A DNA stretch of 64,000 nt from Bathymodiolus brooksi (GCA_963680875.1 OY804576.1:72173668-72237667), one strand, 5' to 3'. Shown: positions 19,300 through 30,800, counted from the stretch's first letter. Notes: a model not told the origin generated them from the sequence alone. Program-made: numbers and translations.

Positions 19300-21650
19300 A
19301 AGGCACTCAATATTGCTCTTGTTATATTTGTTGCCAAAAGTTTTGGATTCGGACTGACCAAGTTATTGTCACGATAAGTATGCGGATCATTCCTGTTTGG
19401 TGTCCTCTGGTGGTATATTGGACGAGGATAGTTGTCACGGTTCTCATGATATGGTCTGCGATGACCGCTTTGGTAATTTTATGACTGACGAACCAAATTT
19501 CCCACCTTAAATAAGCATTTCTTTAAATTAGATGCAAGCACACTAGTACCTTGTGGTGATAGACGGACAGCATCTTTCTACAAATTCACACAAACTCTAC
19601 CATCATTAATAAAGTTAGAGGTGAAACTGATTCTAATATTATTCACTTTACTAAACCTGGATTTTATTTTCTCATTAGACTCTGCTACTTTCTCATTTAA
19701 CCTTTCGTATTTAACAGGTGTAACACATGAAAGCAATAGACAATCGATCTTCTTCAGCAGCTTGTTAACTGCGAATTTAATACTCATATAAAGCATCATC
19801 AGCTGAACACACCTTCAGATCATTGATTCCTACATGAAGAACAACAGTATTGGCATATGATATATTATCACTAAACTTTTGTGTTTTAATTGCTGTATAA
19901 GCTACTTGCTTAAACCCTTTCCTTTGACTTTGTGAATTCCTAAGTAACCTCTGAATATCAATTTCTCTACATATTGAATCATGTAGCATTATTATATCAT
20001 ATTTTCATATTTTCCACTTTTACTAGAGCCAAGATTATTGTTGTCGGTATGAACATTTACTGTTGTTTTATCATATATGTTATTCTCCGTTGTTGAAGTT
20101 GTAGAACTACTAGAATTTGATACCTTTGTATGCATTTCACTTGGTTGTATCGAACGATTGCTTGAAATAATATGCGACTGATTTATCAAACGTGTATTTT
20201 CAAACTGAGAGTTATTGTCACTAGATACTAAAGGACTAGGAGTGACATTTGTATCATGTTGAGAATCTTTATCATGAGGTATTTTAGAATTGTGGGTTAC
20301 AGTCTGCAAAGCACCACCTTTTACCTCATATACAAAATTTTGTATCCTGTCTTGTAGGTTTTGTATGATTTTATCTTTGTCGTGTAATCTTTCATCATAC
20401 AAAGTTCATAGCTTAGTATTGGTGTCTTCGGTACACTTTAATGAAAAATTGAAATGTTCATTATCAAATCTCTATATTTATTTTCTCTGTTCTTAATCCC
20501 TGAATTTCTGTTTGTAACTCTCTCATTTGTATGCTATGTTCAACTTTGAGTTTTGCCAGTACATCACAACTTCCCCTTTCATTACTTTCAATTTTCTTAT
20601 TCAAGTTTTCAATAATTTTATCCTCTTTAAATTGATTTTCATACGGATTAACTACACATGTTTTTTTTCTGCAATTCATTAATCTGGTTGCAAACTTTAT
20701 TCACGGCTGGAATAATTCTATCTTTAATCATCATTTGAAATTCCAGACTATTGGACGCCCATTCAGAAATTTTGACCACTGATGTTTCAATGACATTTAG
20801 ACGCTGATTATATGTTTTTAAATGACCATCAAGTCTTTTGTCCATAAGACCCTCCAGATAATCAGTTGAGAGCATACGCAGATTATCGTCTGGGATATTA
20901 TTTGTGGAATCTTTTTCATCTGTACTAGTTTCTCCCACTTTTGTACTTTGAGGTACAGGTATGTTTACCATACCAGAGTTTTTATCAGTGTTTTCTATAC
21001 ATTTGGGCAATTGCTTGGTGCCCTGCACTACAAGTGTACTCTTAGCTTGGTCGGTCACAGTACAGCATTTAAGCATTGTTTCATCAGTGTCCTGACTTGA
21101 TGAGTCAGTTACTTGTACAGTGAGGGTTAACTTCATCAGTTTTTACACTTGTCAAATATTCATTTACTAGACTTAAACACTGTTCGAAGATGTTATCACA
21201 AAAAAGTTCATAGCCTTTGCCCTGTATCATGATTTTTCCAGTAGAAAGTTGGAAAATAAGTTTATAAAGAAAATCATCATCATTTTCAGTTTTGATTGAC
21301 CTGTCATAAACTGTGAATTCTGTTTGAACAGTGATGGACGACTTGTCCTTAAGATCCCGCCAAGTGACATCGAAATTTTACTTACTACCCAAATCAAGAA
21401 AAAGAGTTTGTACAGCTGCCTTTATCCAGGCGTGAATTGTTTTTTCAGAAGTTATAAAACATACACAATTACTCTGTTTTTTATATATGCTTTTGTCTAT
21501 TGTTTCAAAAGGTAAGAGTCTTCCATTGTTTGATTTTTGTCTAGCCTTATAAACACCTTGAACAGGATAGAGTGTTTTTAAATTTTCAATACTGGTATCA
21601 ATCTTTATATTCGTATCGTTACTCAAACGACTTTCAGGATTATCGGCCAT
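19300..21650 (-). pseudogene. LINE A ORF1 (coiled coil plus SGNH-like segment), frameshifted
   Basis: Six minus-strand frames continue one another: 21650-21378, 21136-20648, 20679-20464, 20402-19992, 19989-19777, 19799-19578. Then comes an Arg/Pro/Asn/His-rich end near 19500-19300. The middle is rich in Glu/Lys/Ile heptads (KFKEDKIIENLNKKIESNER-type text), suggesting a coiled coil. NTVVLHVGINDLK near 19830 is the Gly-x-Asn-Asp block of SGNH hydrolases. ORF1 proteins of this type bind element RNA and may contact membranes. Several frameshifts make it non-functional. Confidence 0.7.
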
Positions 21651-21839
21651 TTTATACAGGAAATGTGGACTGGCTAATATGTTACACGTTTATCAATAAC
21701 TTATTGTTTATATTTATATCTCTCAGTATTTCTTCGTGCACTACATTACACCACTTAGAATATTGTGTTTGAGATCATTTTATCCTGTGCTAAATATGAA
21801 AATTATTGGTATTTTTCTTCAGAAAAAATCGTGTGCGTT

Positions 21840-21900
21840 GATCCACCGGAAGCTAGACCGCGATATAACTAAAATATTGTTGAAAGCGGCGTTAAACACC
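21840..21900 (+). repeat. SINE-type tail at the 5' end of LINE A
   Basis: GATATAACTAAAATATTGTT then GAAAGCGGCGTTAAACACC closely matches the 3' domain of the SINEs at 9030-9056 and 40680-40702. Here it lies between ORF1 of minus-strand LINE A and its target duplication, so in the element's own orientation it is antisense at the 5' terminus. Confidence 0.7.
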
Positions 21901-21908
21901 ATTATCCC

Positions 21909-22900
21909 ACTCCACTATAAGACTTTTTGCAGATGATATAATTGCATACTTGGTAATTAAATAAAACAGCAATGCCATAAACCTGCAAAGATATCTTGAT
22001 AAACTAGCACAGTGGGAACAATTATGGAAGATGGCTTTCCACCCAGATAAATGTAACGTGCTCACCATTTCACGGAATAAAACACCAGTGAAATTCAATT
22101 ATTGCCTTCACGGTCATGTCTGAGAATCAGTTGACAAGGCAAAATATCTGGGAGCTACCATCAGCGAGGAACTCATATGGGAAAACCACATCAACAACAT
22201 CTGTTGTAAAGCCAATAAGACTCTTGGTTTCTTGCGTCGCAACCTGATCATTGCTTCAACCTCCGTTAAAGAAAGGCATACAAATAATTAGTCAGACCAT
22301 CACTAGAGTATGCCTGTTCTGTATGGGATCCCTATCTTGAATCTGACATTTTATAGAAATGATTCAATGGAGGGCTGCGAGATATGTCACCAATAGACAA
22401 CGAAATACATCCAGTGTTAGTGACATGCTACAACATCTTAAATGGCACAGCCTCGAAGATCGATGCAGAGATGCACGCCTTGTCATGATGCATATAATCC
22501 CCCATGACAAGGTGGCAGTCAGGAAAATGTGACAAACTTTCACCACCCCTGAGACACTCCAGAAATATACACTCTCAGTCATATCAGGTCCCATAATGTA
22601 GGATACAACAGAGAAAGGCATCATTTTGTCCCTCGCACCATTGTAGACTGGAACCGCCTATCTCAGACTCCAGTGCTGAATGACTCAGTCGAGTCCTTCA
22701 GGGCTGCAATTACCTCATCTTATCTTTAAATTCACTCCCTGTTTTGTACATATTTTTAAGCTTATTTTCTTATTGTTATTTTTTTTTCTTTTCTCTTTTT
22801 CAACGCAATTCCCTTTACATAATCTTCAAACTGTTCAGCAACTGTACTGTACTGTATATCTTGGTAAGTATTCATGCACCCACTAAATAGTATAAAAGGG
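21909..22900 (+). pseudogene. LINE B ORF2, 3' part (RT motif C to C-terminus)
   Basis: Continues the RT cut at 11581: RLFADDIIAYLVIK (motif C with Asp-Asp), WKMAFHPDKCNVLTISRNKT, AKYLGATISEELIWENHINN, ANKTLGFLRRNLI. After further breaks comes FVPRTIVDWNRLSQ and SVESFRAAITSSYL followed by TAA near 22731, the typical end of CR1-like ORF2. Stops and frame changes occur near 21962, 22121 and 22290. The 3' untranslated region runs to about 22900, where LINE D starts. The first nine bases are the right-hand target duplication of LINE A. Confidence 0.82.
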
Positions 22901-23165
22901 TTGACAAGATACAAGATACAAGATATTTTATTTTCCAATCATGGAGCCCAGTACTGAGCAGAATAATCATTTACAAATTAAAGGACATAAAATACACATA
23001 TGATTTGTAATAATTAAATGTAATTTGAAAACATATTAAGACAATACAGAAAAAAAATACATATTATAAAATAAAATAAAGTTTTGGAGACACACGGTGA
23101 CTCTGAAGATCAAGGGGGAGACAACCCATAAAAGCATAATATTCTAATGTATTTATTATATTATT

Positions 23166-23752
23166 TTAAGTAATTCTCTGTTTTCTTTCTTTAAGTAAAT
23201 CAATTAATAGTTTAGATGTTAATAAAATAATTTCTTTATCTTCACATGATAGTAACCATATAAATTTATCTTCTGTTGATAAGTTCTCAAAGTTGGTATA
23301 TAACCTTTTTATAATACTAAAATATTTTGCTCTACAGTTATCTAATGGCAAGCAAATCATAAGGAAATGAAACTCATCTTCTATATTTAAATTACATGTA
23401 TTACAAATTCTATCTTCAACCTTCAAACCTTCATACCTGCCTCTTACTATTCTTAAATGATGGGCACTTATTCTAAATTTTGCATATGTTTGTTGTTCTG
23501 TCTTAGAATCAAATTGTAAATATTCTTCAAATTTAAATAAGTTTTAAATTTTCTATATGTTCTAAGTTTGTTTCCCATATTACCTTGTTTGTTAGTTTCA
23601 GAGTTTAGACTTTCCTTCCATTGATCAATAAATATTTTACTCGACTTCTTTTTAACAATTTGCATTATCTTGTTAGTTGAAATATTGGTATAATTTTGGT
23701 ATAATTTTCTAGTTCTAAATATTTTTAAATCAATCGAATACAACTTAGCCAT
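23166..23752 (-). pseudogene. LINE D C-terminal region with Cys/His motif
   Basis: Two frames (23468-23752, 23166-23426). The second begins with ICNTCNLNIEDEFHFLMICL, the same C-x2-C...H...C element as in LINE A (ICPLCNIEPEDEIHFILKCP), and goes on to LLSCEDKEIILLTSKLLIDL before the stop. It is probably the nucleic-acid-binding end of ORF2. The two frames are offset by a frameshift near 23450. Confidence 0.78.
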
Positions 23753-24057
23753 GAATCTTTATTTTTCTCTTCCATATCTGAAGCCAAATTTAGGGCACTA
23801 ATAAGTAATTTGTTTGATTTATTTTCTTTTACCAAGTAGCACCAATATTTTATCATGTTTATTAATATGTTGTATAGAAATGGAAAGCTGCCCAGTTCTC
23901 CTCTACAAGCAATGTTTGAAGATTTTGTCCTTACTCCAAGTGCATATTTACAAAATTTTGTATGCAATATTTCAATTATTAAGGAGTCTGTTTCTTTTGA
24001 GATATACTTTATATTGATTTGTTTTTCCCATTTACTTGCCCCATATTTCAGATCCAT
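23725..24057 (-). pseudogene. LINE D region after the RT
   Basis: The frame reads YGASKWEKQINIKYISKETD and then HTKFCKYALGVRTKSSNIAC and GELGSFPFLYNILINMIKYW. This is the segment that follows the thumb in LINE ORF2 proteins ('H..FCK.iLGv...t.n.a...ElGr.Pl'), known from many animal LINEs. No catalytic residues are expected here. It is offset from the RT frame at 24139 and overlaps the next frame at 23752. Confidence 0.7.
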
Positions 24058-24138
24058 ATAAAGCCAGTGGTTGGATTGTGTGGTAAAAAATATGTAGAAG
24101 CGTTTTAGGGCTAGGTATGTCGGTTGAAAAGGACTTCC

Positions 24139-24802
24139 TTAGATTAAACATGGCTTTAACACCTTTATTATAGAGTTAGTTTTTGTTGCAGCTGAGAAAC
24201 TTCCAGAAGCTGCAAAAACTACACCTAAGTATGTGTATTGTTGAACACATTCTATATTTTGCTCTTTAAACTTTATTTCAATATTCTTTATTCGACCTGC
24301 TTTATTGAATACTAATACCTTTGTCTTTTTTATATTAACTGACATTTCAGATTCTGCTGTAAATTTGCCTAACTTATTTACACAGTTTTGGAGACCCTGT
24401 TTAGATGTTGATAAATTGACATCATCGTCTGCATACATAAGGATGTTTAATGCATAGTTATGGAGATCTATAGGGTCACATGTGTTATCAAAGTAGGATG
24501 GAAGATCATTGATATAAATTTTAAATAAAGTATTTACTTAAATTGTCCCCCTGTCTTCCTCCTATTTCTGATTTAGTAAATTCTGTTCTCTGGTTATTGA
24601 TTTTTACACATGTATTTGTTCTATTATACATACTTTTAATAATATTGTAAAATCGTGAGCTGATGGAAGCAGATTTTAATTTATAAAATATATTATGAAA
24701 TGGGACAGTATCAAATACACGTTTGAAATCTACAAAACATGCATATAATGGTTTTGATTCGTTTGTAGCATATTTCTGAATTATAGTTTGTAAAATAAAC
24801 AT
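24139..24802 (-). pseudogene. LINE D reverse transcriptase core
   Basis: Two frames. The upstream one (24521-24802) has YACFVDFKRVFDTVPFHNIF, motif A with the catalytic Asp, and GGRQGDNLSKYF, motif B (usually Gln-Gly-Asp-x-Leu-Ser-Pro; Pro is Lys here). The downstream one (24139-24438) starts MYADDDVNLSTSKQGLQN, motif C YADD, then NIKKTKVLVFNKAGR and YTYLGVVFAASGSF. A frameshift lies between 24440 and 24520. Upstream bases 24803-25040 extend the fingers in another frame. Confidence 0.85.
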
Positions 24803-25044
24803 CTGATCGGATGCTCGACAGCCTTTTACAAACCCAATTTGTTCTCTTCTCGTGATGTCTTTTTCTTTTAAGAAACTTGTAAGTCTGTTATTAAGAATTT
24901 GATTAAAAATGTTCCCTACTGTGTCCCCAATCGTTATTCCTCTATAATTTGTCGGATCACATTTTGACCCAGACTTGTGAATAGGTGTTATATAGCCACA
25001 AACCCAAGTGCTGGGATAAGTCTCTGTTGAAGTAGGTCAATAAT

Positions 25045-25680
25045 TGGTAGAAGTAGAAGTAGAGGCTGTACAGAAAACTCGTTTTTAAAGTATAAGAAAT
25101 TTTAATTAAGTAAGTGGATTTGCTTATTACTTAGAAATGTTGCTGTTACTTTGCAAACAGTGTATATTACCGGGTTCAATCAAACAATTTCCTGATTGTT
25201 TAATGTATTGGTCGTGCCCTTTCTATCAACACCAAATTCAGCGGCGTGTGAATATTCATGACCTTCACAAAGGTTTGGCAATGACAGGTTAAAATGGTGT
25301 AAATGATTGTTGACATTTGGTTTTAAACACAACTGCATATGAATGGGATTGAGCAACAGGCTATGCCTATACAAGCTCTCTTCTTTTTACATGTACAAGG
25401 AATACATTCAGAAAAAAGTATATAACAATTATATCAATAATATAGGATAATTATGTTCCTTCAATACATGTAATTATATTAAGCACCATTAATACTTCAT
25501 ACATATATATAATAAATTTACAAGGGAAGTGAAATTTGTAAGCTTTCTAAATATTTTAAATAATTAAACTAACGGAAAGTTAAAACAAATTAAGCAAAGC
25601 AAAATAAATGTATAATATATTGAGAAGAGGGGGGTTGAAAAAAGAAGCATCTTAAATAAAACGATGAGTGTCACTTAATA
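25045..25680. other. unassigned AT-rich stretch, probably LINE E 3' UTR in part
   Basis: The part next to LINE E (about 25385-25680) is probably its 3' untranslated region, although no tail repeat was found. The rest, including a minus-strand frame at 25180-25374, resembles nothing I recognise. Confidence 0.3.
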
Positions 25681-25681
25681 T

Positions 25682-26038
25682 CTATTTGAGTACAGCTTTG
25701 ATTATTTCTGTATTTAAGTCATATGAAAATGATTTATTTCCATGTAATAATAAATCTATATTAATGTCAACATTATTATTTTTTGGTATTATTGTCTGTA
25801 TGTAATCTAATAAAACTAATCTTAAGTTATTATATTTAGGACAGATAAACAATAGATATGGTTGAACCAACTCGTAGAGGTATGCAGGTGTTAACCCATT
25901 TAGTATTTTATAAAATAATGTGAATTTGTGTTTATTCCGTCTATATTCTAGTGATTCCCACCCCAATTCATGGTATAGTTTTTGTCTAGAGGAATTACAT
26001 CGAAGACCAGTTATTATTCGACCCGCTACTATTTGCAC
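25682..26038 (-). pseudogene. LINE E ORF2 C-terminal region
   Basis: QIVAGRIITGLRCNSSRQKL, YHELGWESLEYRRNKHKFTL and FYKILNGLTPAYLYELVQPY match the post-RT region of CR1/jockey-type LINEs ('q..aariitG......s...ly.elgW..L..RR..hkl...yki.nglaP.YL'). No Cys/His motif follows. The frame just upstream (to 26340) shows the preceding RT thumb in broken form. Confidence 0.8.
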
Positions 26039-26389
26039 ACTTTCCAGTAAATCAATTTCCTTTTTAGTGCAGTTACCCCATACTACATCCCCATATTCTA
26101 AAACAGGCCTAATAAATGCAACACATATACGTACAAGGGAATATCTATCTAATAAATGTTTAACTTGTCCGAGTCAAAATAAACGAGAGCATGCTTTTTT
26201 ATACATATCATCTATATGTTTTTTTCATGTAACTGTTGATTGAAATGTTATTCCAAGATGACAGTGATTATCTACTTCATCAATTTCATCTCCATTTTTC
26301 TTAGGATTAAATTGGACTGCCCATTTCTTAGCCTAGTTGGAAATAACATTCAAGTCTTCAGTCAGAGAGGTTGCTGCTGCAGCATGATC

Positions 26390-27273
26390 ATTTTCTACCA
26401 CTACAAATAAGGAAGTGTCATCTGCAAAAAGCCGGATGTCATTATTTATATCTTTTACAATATCATTAATATATACAAGGAAAAGGAAAGTGGCCAAAAC
26501 AGAACCTTGAGGAACACCTGTATTAATACCCTAAAGAGTTGATGAAAAGCCTTCCAAGACAACTTTTTATTAACGATATGAGAGGTAACTTTCAATCCAT
26601 GATATTAGTTGTTCGTTTACTCCAGTAAACTTATGTTTGAAAATAAGGCCTTTATGCCAAGCTTTGTCAAAGGCCTTGGAAACATCACAAAAAACAAACC
26701 TTACATCCCTCCCCCTATCCATATTACTAATAATATTATGATATATTTCAATCAGTTGATTAACAGTTGAGTCATTTGGTAGAAAGACAGATTGACACTT
26801 TGACAATATATTATTTGTTTTCATATAATTAAATAAATGTTTAAATATAATTTTTTCCATAATTTTACATACTATGCTGGTTACTGATATAGGGTGATAA
26901 TTTTGGGATGAATGTGGATTACCTTTACCTTTAAAACTTGGACTTACATGAGCTATCTTCCATAAGAGAGGAACCTGTTTAATTGAAAGAGACATGTTAA
27001 CCAAGTTAGTGGTTTAGAAATTGAATAAGCAATATTTTTTAGCAATCTAGGACTTATGCCATCAGGACCACCCGGTTTATTTATATTTGAAATATTTAAC
27101 TGGTCTAAAACTTCTTGTTCTGTTATAATAAATTCATTCAATTGATATGGCGGAGGTGTAATATTATAAGAAAAATCTGGTTCATTATCAATATTGGCTA
27201 TATTAGAAAAATGAGTATTCAAAATTTCAGCTTTATCAGAAGGGTGAATAAAAATTTGGCAATGATGTTCCAA
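26390..27273 (-). pseudogene. LINE E reverse transcriptase
   Basis: Frames 26953-27273 and 26570-27004 give NINKPGGPDGISPRLLKNIA, WKIAHVSPSFKGKGNPHSSQ, NYHPISVTSIVCKIMEKIIF, VFLPNDSTVNQLIEIYHNII and VFCDVSKAFDKAWHKGLIFK (motif A, catalytic Asp). The later blocks run in another frame: the plus sequence near 26505 corresponds to a GVPQGSVL-type motif B, and 26420 to DDTSLF (motif C), on the minus strand. RT copies element RNA at the nicked target. Frameshifts near 26960 and 26565 break it. Confidence 0.85.
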
Positions 27274-27434
27274 AAATGAGGGTGGGTCTCTGGCTTTAGT
27301 AAAATTTGATATGGATTTAACAATTTACCACCATTTTCCAGGAGGGATATCCTTGTTCAAAAGTTCAGAGGTAAGTTTATTTTTATATTCATCCTTAGCT
27401 TTTCTCACTAAATCAATAACTTCATTTGTATTTT

Positions 27435-28426
27435 TCAAAATGTTTTCCAATCATCAGGATTATTTGTAGTTTTAACTTTGTAATGAATTCTGTTACGTTG
27501 TCTGATCTTATTTCTAATTTTATTATTCATGAATGGTTTATCATTTGGTCGAACTGTGATAGTCTTGGTAGGTATAAATTTGTTAACAGTATTATCTAAA
27601 ATTTTAAGAAAATTGGAATACACATCATTAATATTGTCAGAATTAAATACTATATTATCCCAGTTTGTAATATTCAGTTGATCGACAAGCCCTTCTATGT
27701 CTGCAGCATTATAGTTTCTTATTCTCCTTTTAAAGGGGTGTTGCTTAAAAGTTTTAAATGAAATTTCTGCTAACACAGGAGCATGTGTACTACATACTAG
27801 AGTAAGGACATCCACTGAGTTAATCCATTTTTTTCTGTTAGTTATACATAGATCAATACAACAAGTTCCTGTCTCGGGAGTAAAGTTTGTAGCCTCAAAT
27901 ACTACATTTGCCAAATTTAACCGATTTAATATCTTTTTGAAATAGTTTATGGAGTTTGACAAGGTGTCACAATTTTAGTCAGCAACTAAAAACAGTGGTA
28001 AATCAGAATCAAGCGCTTTATCTACAGACTCACAGAATAAGTCCCATATATATATATAGAATTTGGAGGCCTATATATAACACCAACTAAAAACAATTCA
28101 TTGTTCCTAATTCGGATTTCGACCCAAAGTATTTCTAAATTATTAACTGATAGATCAGTACGTGCTTTGTAATACAAAATCTTTTTCACATATATGTTCA
28201 CACCTCCACCGTGTCTATTTCTATCTAATCTAACTGGATTTTGGAAACCTTTTAATTTTATTTTATCATTATCAATATATTTATCAAGATGAGATTCAGA
28301 TATACAAATAACATCATAATCTAGAAATTCATGTTCAATTAAATCCAATTTAGGTAATAAACTATATACATTATTGTGCATTATTTTTTTATCATTCAAT
28401 TGCGGGCCTGGATTGGGCTCGATACC
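27435..28426 (-). pseudogene. LINE E APE endonuclease with 2A-like leader
   Basis: Residues GIEPNPGP (28426-28403) precede LLPKLDLIEHEFLDYDVICI, SESHLDKYI (catalytic Glu), RHGGGVNIYVKKIL and LEILWVEIRIRNNELFLVGV (28399-28022). A second frame (27962-27435) has CCIDLCITNRKKW and LVCSTHAPVLAEI (Ser-Thr-His in place of Ser-Asp-His, so the last catalytic Asp is lost) and then the linker to the RT. The interval 27963-28021 holds the broken Asp-x-Asn block (FLVADXN-type text, with a stop). Confidence 0.82.
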
Positions 28427-28429
28427 TGC

Positions 28430-28925
28430 AATCAGTAGGGCTTATTTTATAACATAACTAGATACAATTCCAAAGCAGTATTTAAGTTAGTCCAAACCTT
28501 TAAAAAGTAAAAGATTTACACCCTGACATGCTCACATAATATTCTTCACCTTTTCAATCTTATTCAATCTCTTTGCATTATTATTTTCAAGTAAATTGTG
28601 TAGCCTTCAACTACATGGTTCAATACATTTTTTTTCTCCCTCAATGTATAAATAATTCTCACAAGTTTAAAATTCAAATCAGCATGCATATATATTTTTG
28701 TCATATTTGTAAGGTCTTCATAGGAAACAGATTTCAAAAAAGGCATGTGCTTGTTTCTGAATCATATTGTACTATTGCTATTGTTCTGTTTATATATATC
28801 GGTTATACCAATAAAATATGTTTATACCAATACCAAACTTAGAAATGGATAGCACAGTAACTATCAGGTTCATACATTTTACAACTTTATATGTTGACAT
28901 TCTCTCTTACTCTTGAGTATCTCTT
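28430..28925. other. no recognised feature
   Basis: AT-rich. The frames at 28564-28746 (minus) and 28573-28842 (plus) overlap each other and look like chance. Confidence 0.4.
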
Positions 28926-28928
28926 GTT

Positions 28929-29078
28929 AACTTGATACACTTCGTAAGCTTGGTGGTCGATTGTCTTGCCGTCTTAGATTATCAACCACCATAGTTCCAT
29001 CTTCTATGCCTCTTGGTTCAACTTCATTTTGTACAGAATCACAGATTGTTGTTGAACCTAATATAAAGTTAAATAAAT
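28929..29078 (-). CDS. candidate terminal exon of the MEGF-like gene
   Basis: After an acceptor-like TTTAACTTTATATTAG (minus strand) the open frame reads STTICDSVQNEVEPRGIEDG, TMVVDNLRRQDNRPPSLRSV and ends with TAA. The hydrophilic, Arg/Asp-rich text would suit a cytoplasmic tail. However, it is open only if entered in phase 1, while the transmembrane exon at 32275 leaves phase 2. At least one unseen exon would be needed. It could equally be an unrelated open frame (extended version 28927-29244). Confidence 0.28.
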
Positions 29079-29364
29079 AACTGTCAATTTTAAATCTCTG
29101 ACCAATAAATGATACATGATGGCAGTTTACAATTGTCCAATTTGCCCATTTATATGTGGTAGGCTGAGTTTCTGGATGCCTAACACCAATTTCTACAAAA
29201 TTTAAATTATATTTTGGCAGGCAATTTAATTGGTGATAAAACACAAGTCACTAGCAACATTTATCACATACAGTTGTATCTCGTCATGGGTGGTAAGTGT
29301 ATTTAAATATTAAATAAATATGATTATAACAGCATTCTTCTTTCATTGATATTTTTCTATATTG

Positions 29365-29530
29365 ATTGTGTGTGATATGTGTTTAACGCTACTTATAAAT
29401 ATTTCAGTTATATCGTCGCTGTCAGTTTAAGTTTGGTTGCAGAACATGGAGCATCCACAGAAAACCACTGACTTGCCGTCACAAGTCATTGACAAACTTT
29501 ATTAGATAAAGTTTATCGAGTACAATAAAA
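29365..29530 (-). repeat. diverged SINE, minus orientation
   Basis: On the minus strand the text TTTGTCAATGACTTGTGACG, then CAGTGGTTTTCTGTGGATGC, resembles the body of the SINE at 40440-40710. It ends with the GTTAAACAC tail near 29370. It lies between the candidate terminal exon and the transmembrane exon. Bases 29531-29986 show nothing recognisable. Confidence 0.6.
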
Positions 29531-29986
29531 GGTGGAAGTGGTAATAAGCATTGATTCTATAGGTAGATGTCAATCCAACTTCCATACGATTTCGGCCTCG
29601 ATTGTCCCAATAGTGTAAGTGTTCAACGACATATGTATGTAAACATCTTATTAACAGACTTGACTCCATTTTACGTAGAGTGGAATACGGAATTCCTTCA
29701 TCCTAGGAACATGTCTATTTATGAAGAATCCTGACATTAAAATTGTTTTTTTCTACTCATTTGCTTTTAAGAGTATGTATCTTACACAACTTGATCAACT
29801 CTTTGGTAAGTGGTTTTGTAACAACTCTGTTGTGAAACGTGTTAATTTAAAACGTTGTATAACTACTATGTAACAAACCATTATATTCTATTCCTTGTAA
29901 CAGACCTAAGCTGAAAAATAAAATTAAACGTGAGTTCAGTTTTCTATGTAGATAATGTATAGGGTAAATTGACCGCAGCAATTTTA

Positions 29987-30638
29987 ACAATCATCTAGGA
30001 ACAAACTATGACGGGGACGTTACATAGCAATCATCGGGGAACAAACCATGACGGGAATGTTACATAACAATCGTCGAGGAACAAACTCTGACAGGAACGT
30101 TACATAGCAATCATCGAGGAACAAACTCTGACAGGAACGTTACATAGCAATCTTCGAGGAACAAACCATAACGGGAACGTTACATAGCAATCAATGAGGA
30201 ACAAACTATGACGGGAATGTTACATAGCAATCATCGAGGAACAAACTCTGACAGGAACGTTTCATAGCAATCTTCGAGGAACAAACCATAACGGGAACGT
30301 TACATAGCAATCAATGAGGAACAAACTATGACGGGAACGTTACATAGCAATCTTCGAGGAACCAACTCTGACAGGAACGTTACATAGCAATCATCGAGGA
30401 ACAAACTATGGCGGGAATGTTACATAACAATCATCGAGGAACAAACTATGGCGGGAATGTTACATAGCAATCATCGAGTAACAAACTATGACGGGAATGT
30501 TACATAGCAATCATCTAGGAATAAACTATGACGGGAATGCTACATAGCAATCATCTAGGAATAAACTATTACGGGAACGTTACATAACAATCATCGAGGA
30601 ATAAACTATGACGGGAACGTTACATAACAATCATCGGG
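29987..30638. repeat. 40-bp minisatellite, about 16 units, with 120-bp higher order
   Basis: The unit is ACGGGAACGTTACATAGCAA plus TCATCGAGGAACAAACTATG (40 bp), repeated head to tail with variants (TCTTCGAGG, TCAATGAGG, CTCTGACAG). Blocks 30101-30220 and 30221-30340 match almost perfectly as three-unit groups, which shows duplication of a 120-bp set. There is no spacer-repeat alternation, so it is not a CRISPR array. Confidence 0.95.
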
Positions 30639-30643
30639 ACAAT

Positions 30644-30800
30644 AATTCAGGTACAACCAACATTAGGCACAAGACATAGAACGAAGACCAACAAAACAAA
30701 TATACACCACAGAACACTAAAACGATGAACAGAGAACACACCACCACAAAACCTGGGTGAACCCATGTGTTCGCGAAGGTTACGCAGTTCCTCTTTCTTA
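30644..30800 (-). repeat. Penelope-like 3'-UTR fragment (minus)
   Basis: The plus text AGAACACACCACCACAAAAC and ACCAACAAAACAAATATACA resembles, in composition and order, the antisense of the Penelope-like 3' regions at 32440-32640 and 48786-48960. Diverged; assignment is tentative. Confidence 0.3.

Larger units (their letters stand above)
11582..21908 (-). mobile_element. LINE A: full-length APE-type LINE, nested and dead
   Basis: A minus-strand non-LTR element bounded by a 9-bp target duplication. Its 3' end is a (TTA)n tail at 11582-11610. ORF1 (21650-19300) has coiled-coil-like and SGNH segments; ORF2 (19270-11786) has APE endonuclease, RT and a C-terminal Cys/His motif. It is broken by two Penelope-like insertions (11991-15210 and 17522-18069) and by frameshifts. 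Its 5' end, at 21845-21900, carries the SINE-tail sequence in antisense. The clade is not resolved; the 3'-terminal trinucleotide tail and esterase-type ORF1 are features known from CR1/L2-like and related LINEs. Confidence 0.88.
22905..25040 (-). mobile_element. LINE D, 5'-truncated APE-type LINE
   Basis: A minus-strand RT and C-terminal region related to LINE A but clearly a different family. Its 3' end on the minus strand is a short repeat of ATCTTGT at 22907-22932, another simple-repeat tail. The 5' end is cut near 25040, within the RT fingers (CDPTNYRGITIGDTVGNIFN near 24920), so ORF1 and endonuclease are missing. Several frameshifts are present. Confidence 0.82.
25682..28426 (-). mobile_element. 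LINE E: near-complete ORF2 of a CR1/jockey-like LINE
   Basis: On the minus strand from 28426 there is a 2A-like GIEPNPGP, APE endonuclease (28399-27435), RT (27273-26390) and a C-terminal region ending at 25682. The order and spacing are those of a complete ORF2, but it is split by frameshifts and stops. ORF1 is not seen upstream. It is related to LINE F on the opposite strand but is a different family. Confidence 0.85.

Noticed and set aside
29987..30638. CRISPR-like regular repeats
   Set aside because: Units are contiguous 40-bp repeats without unique spacers, in eukaryotic intronic sequence.
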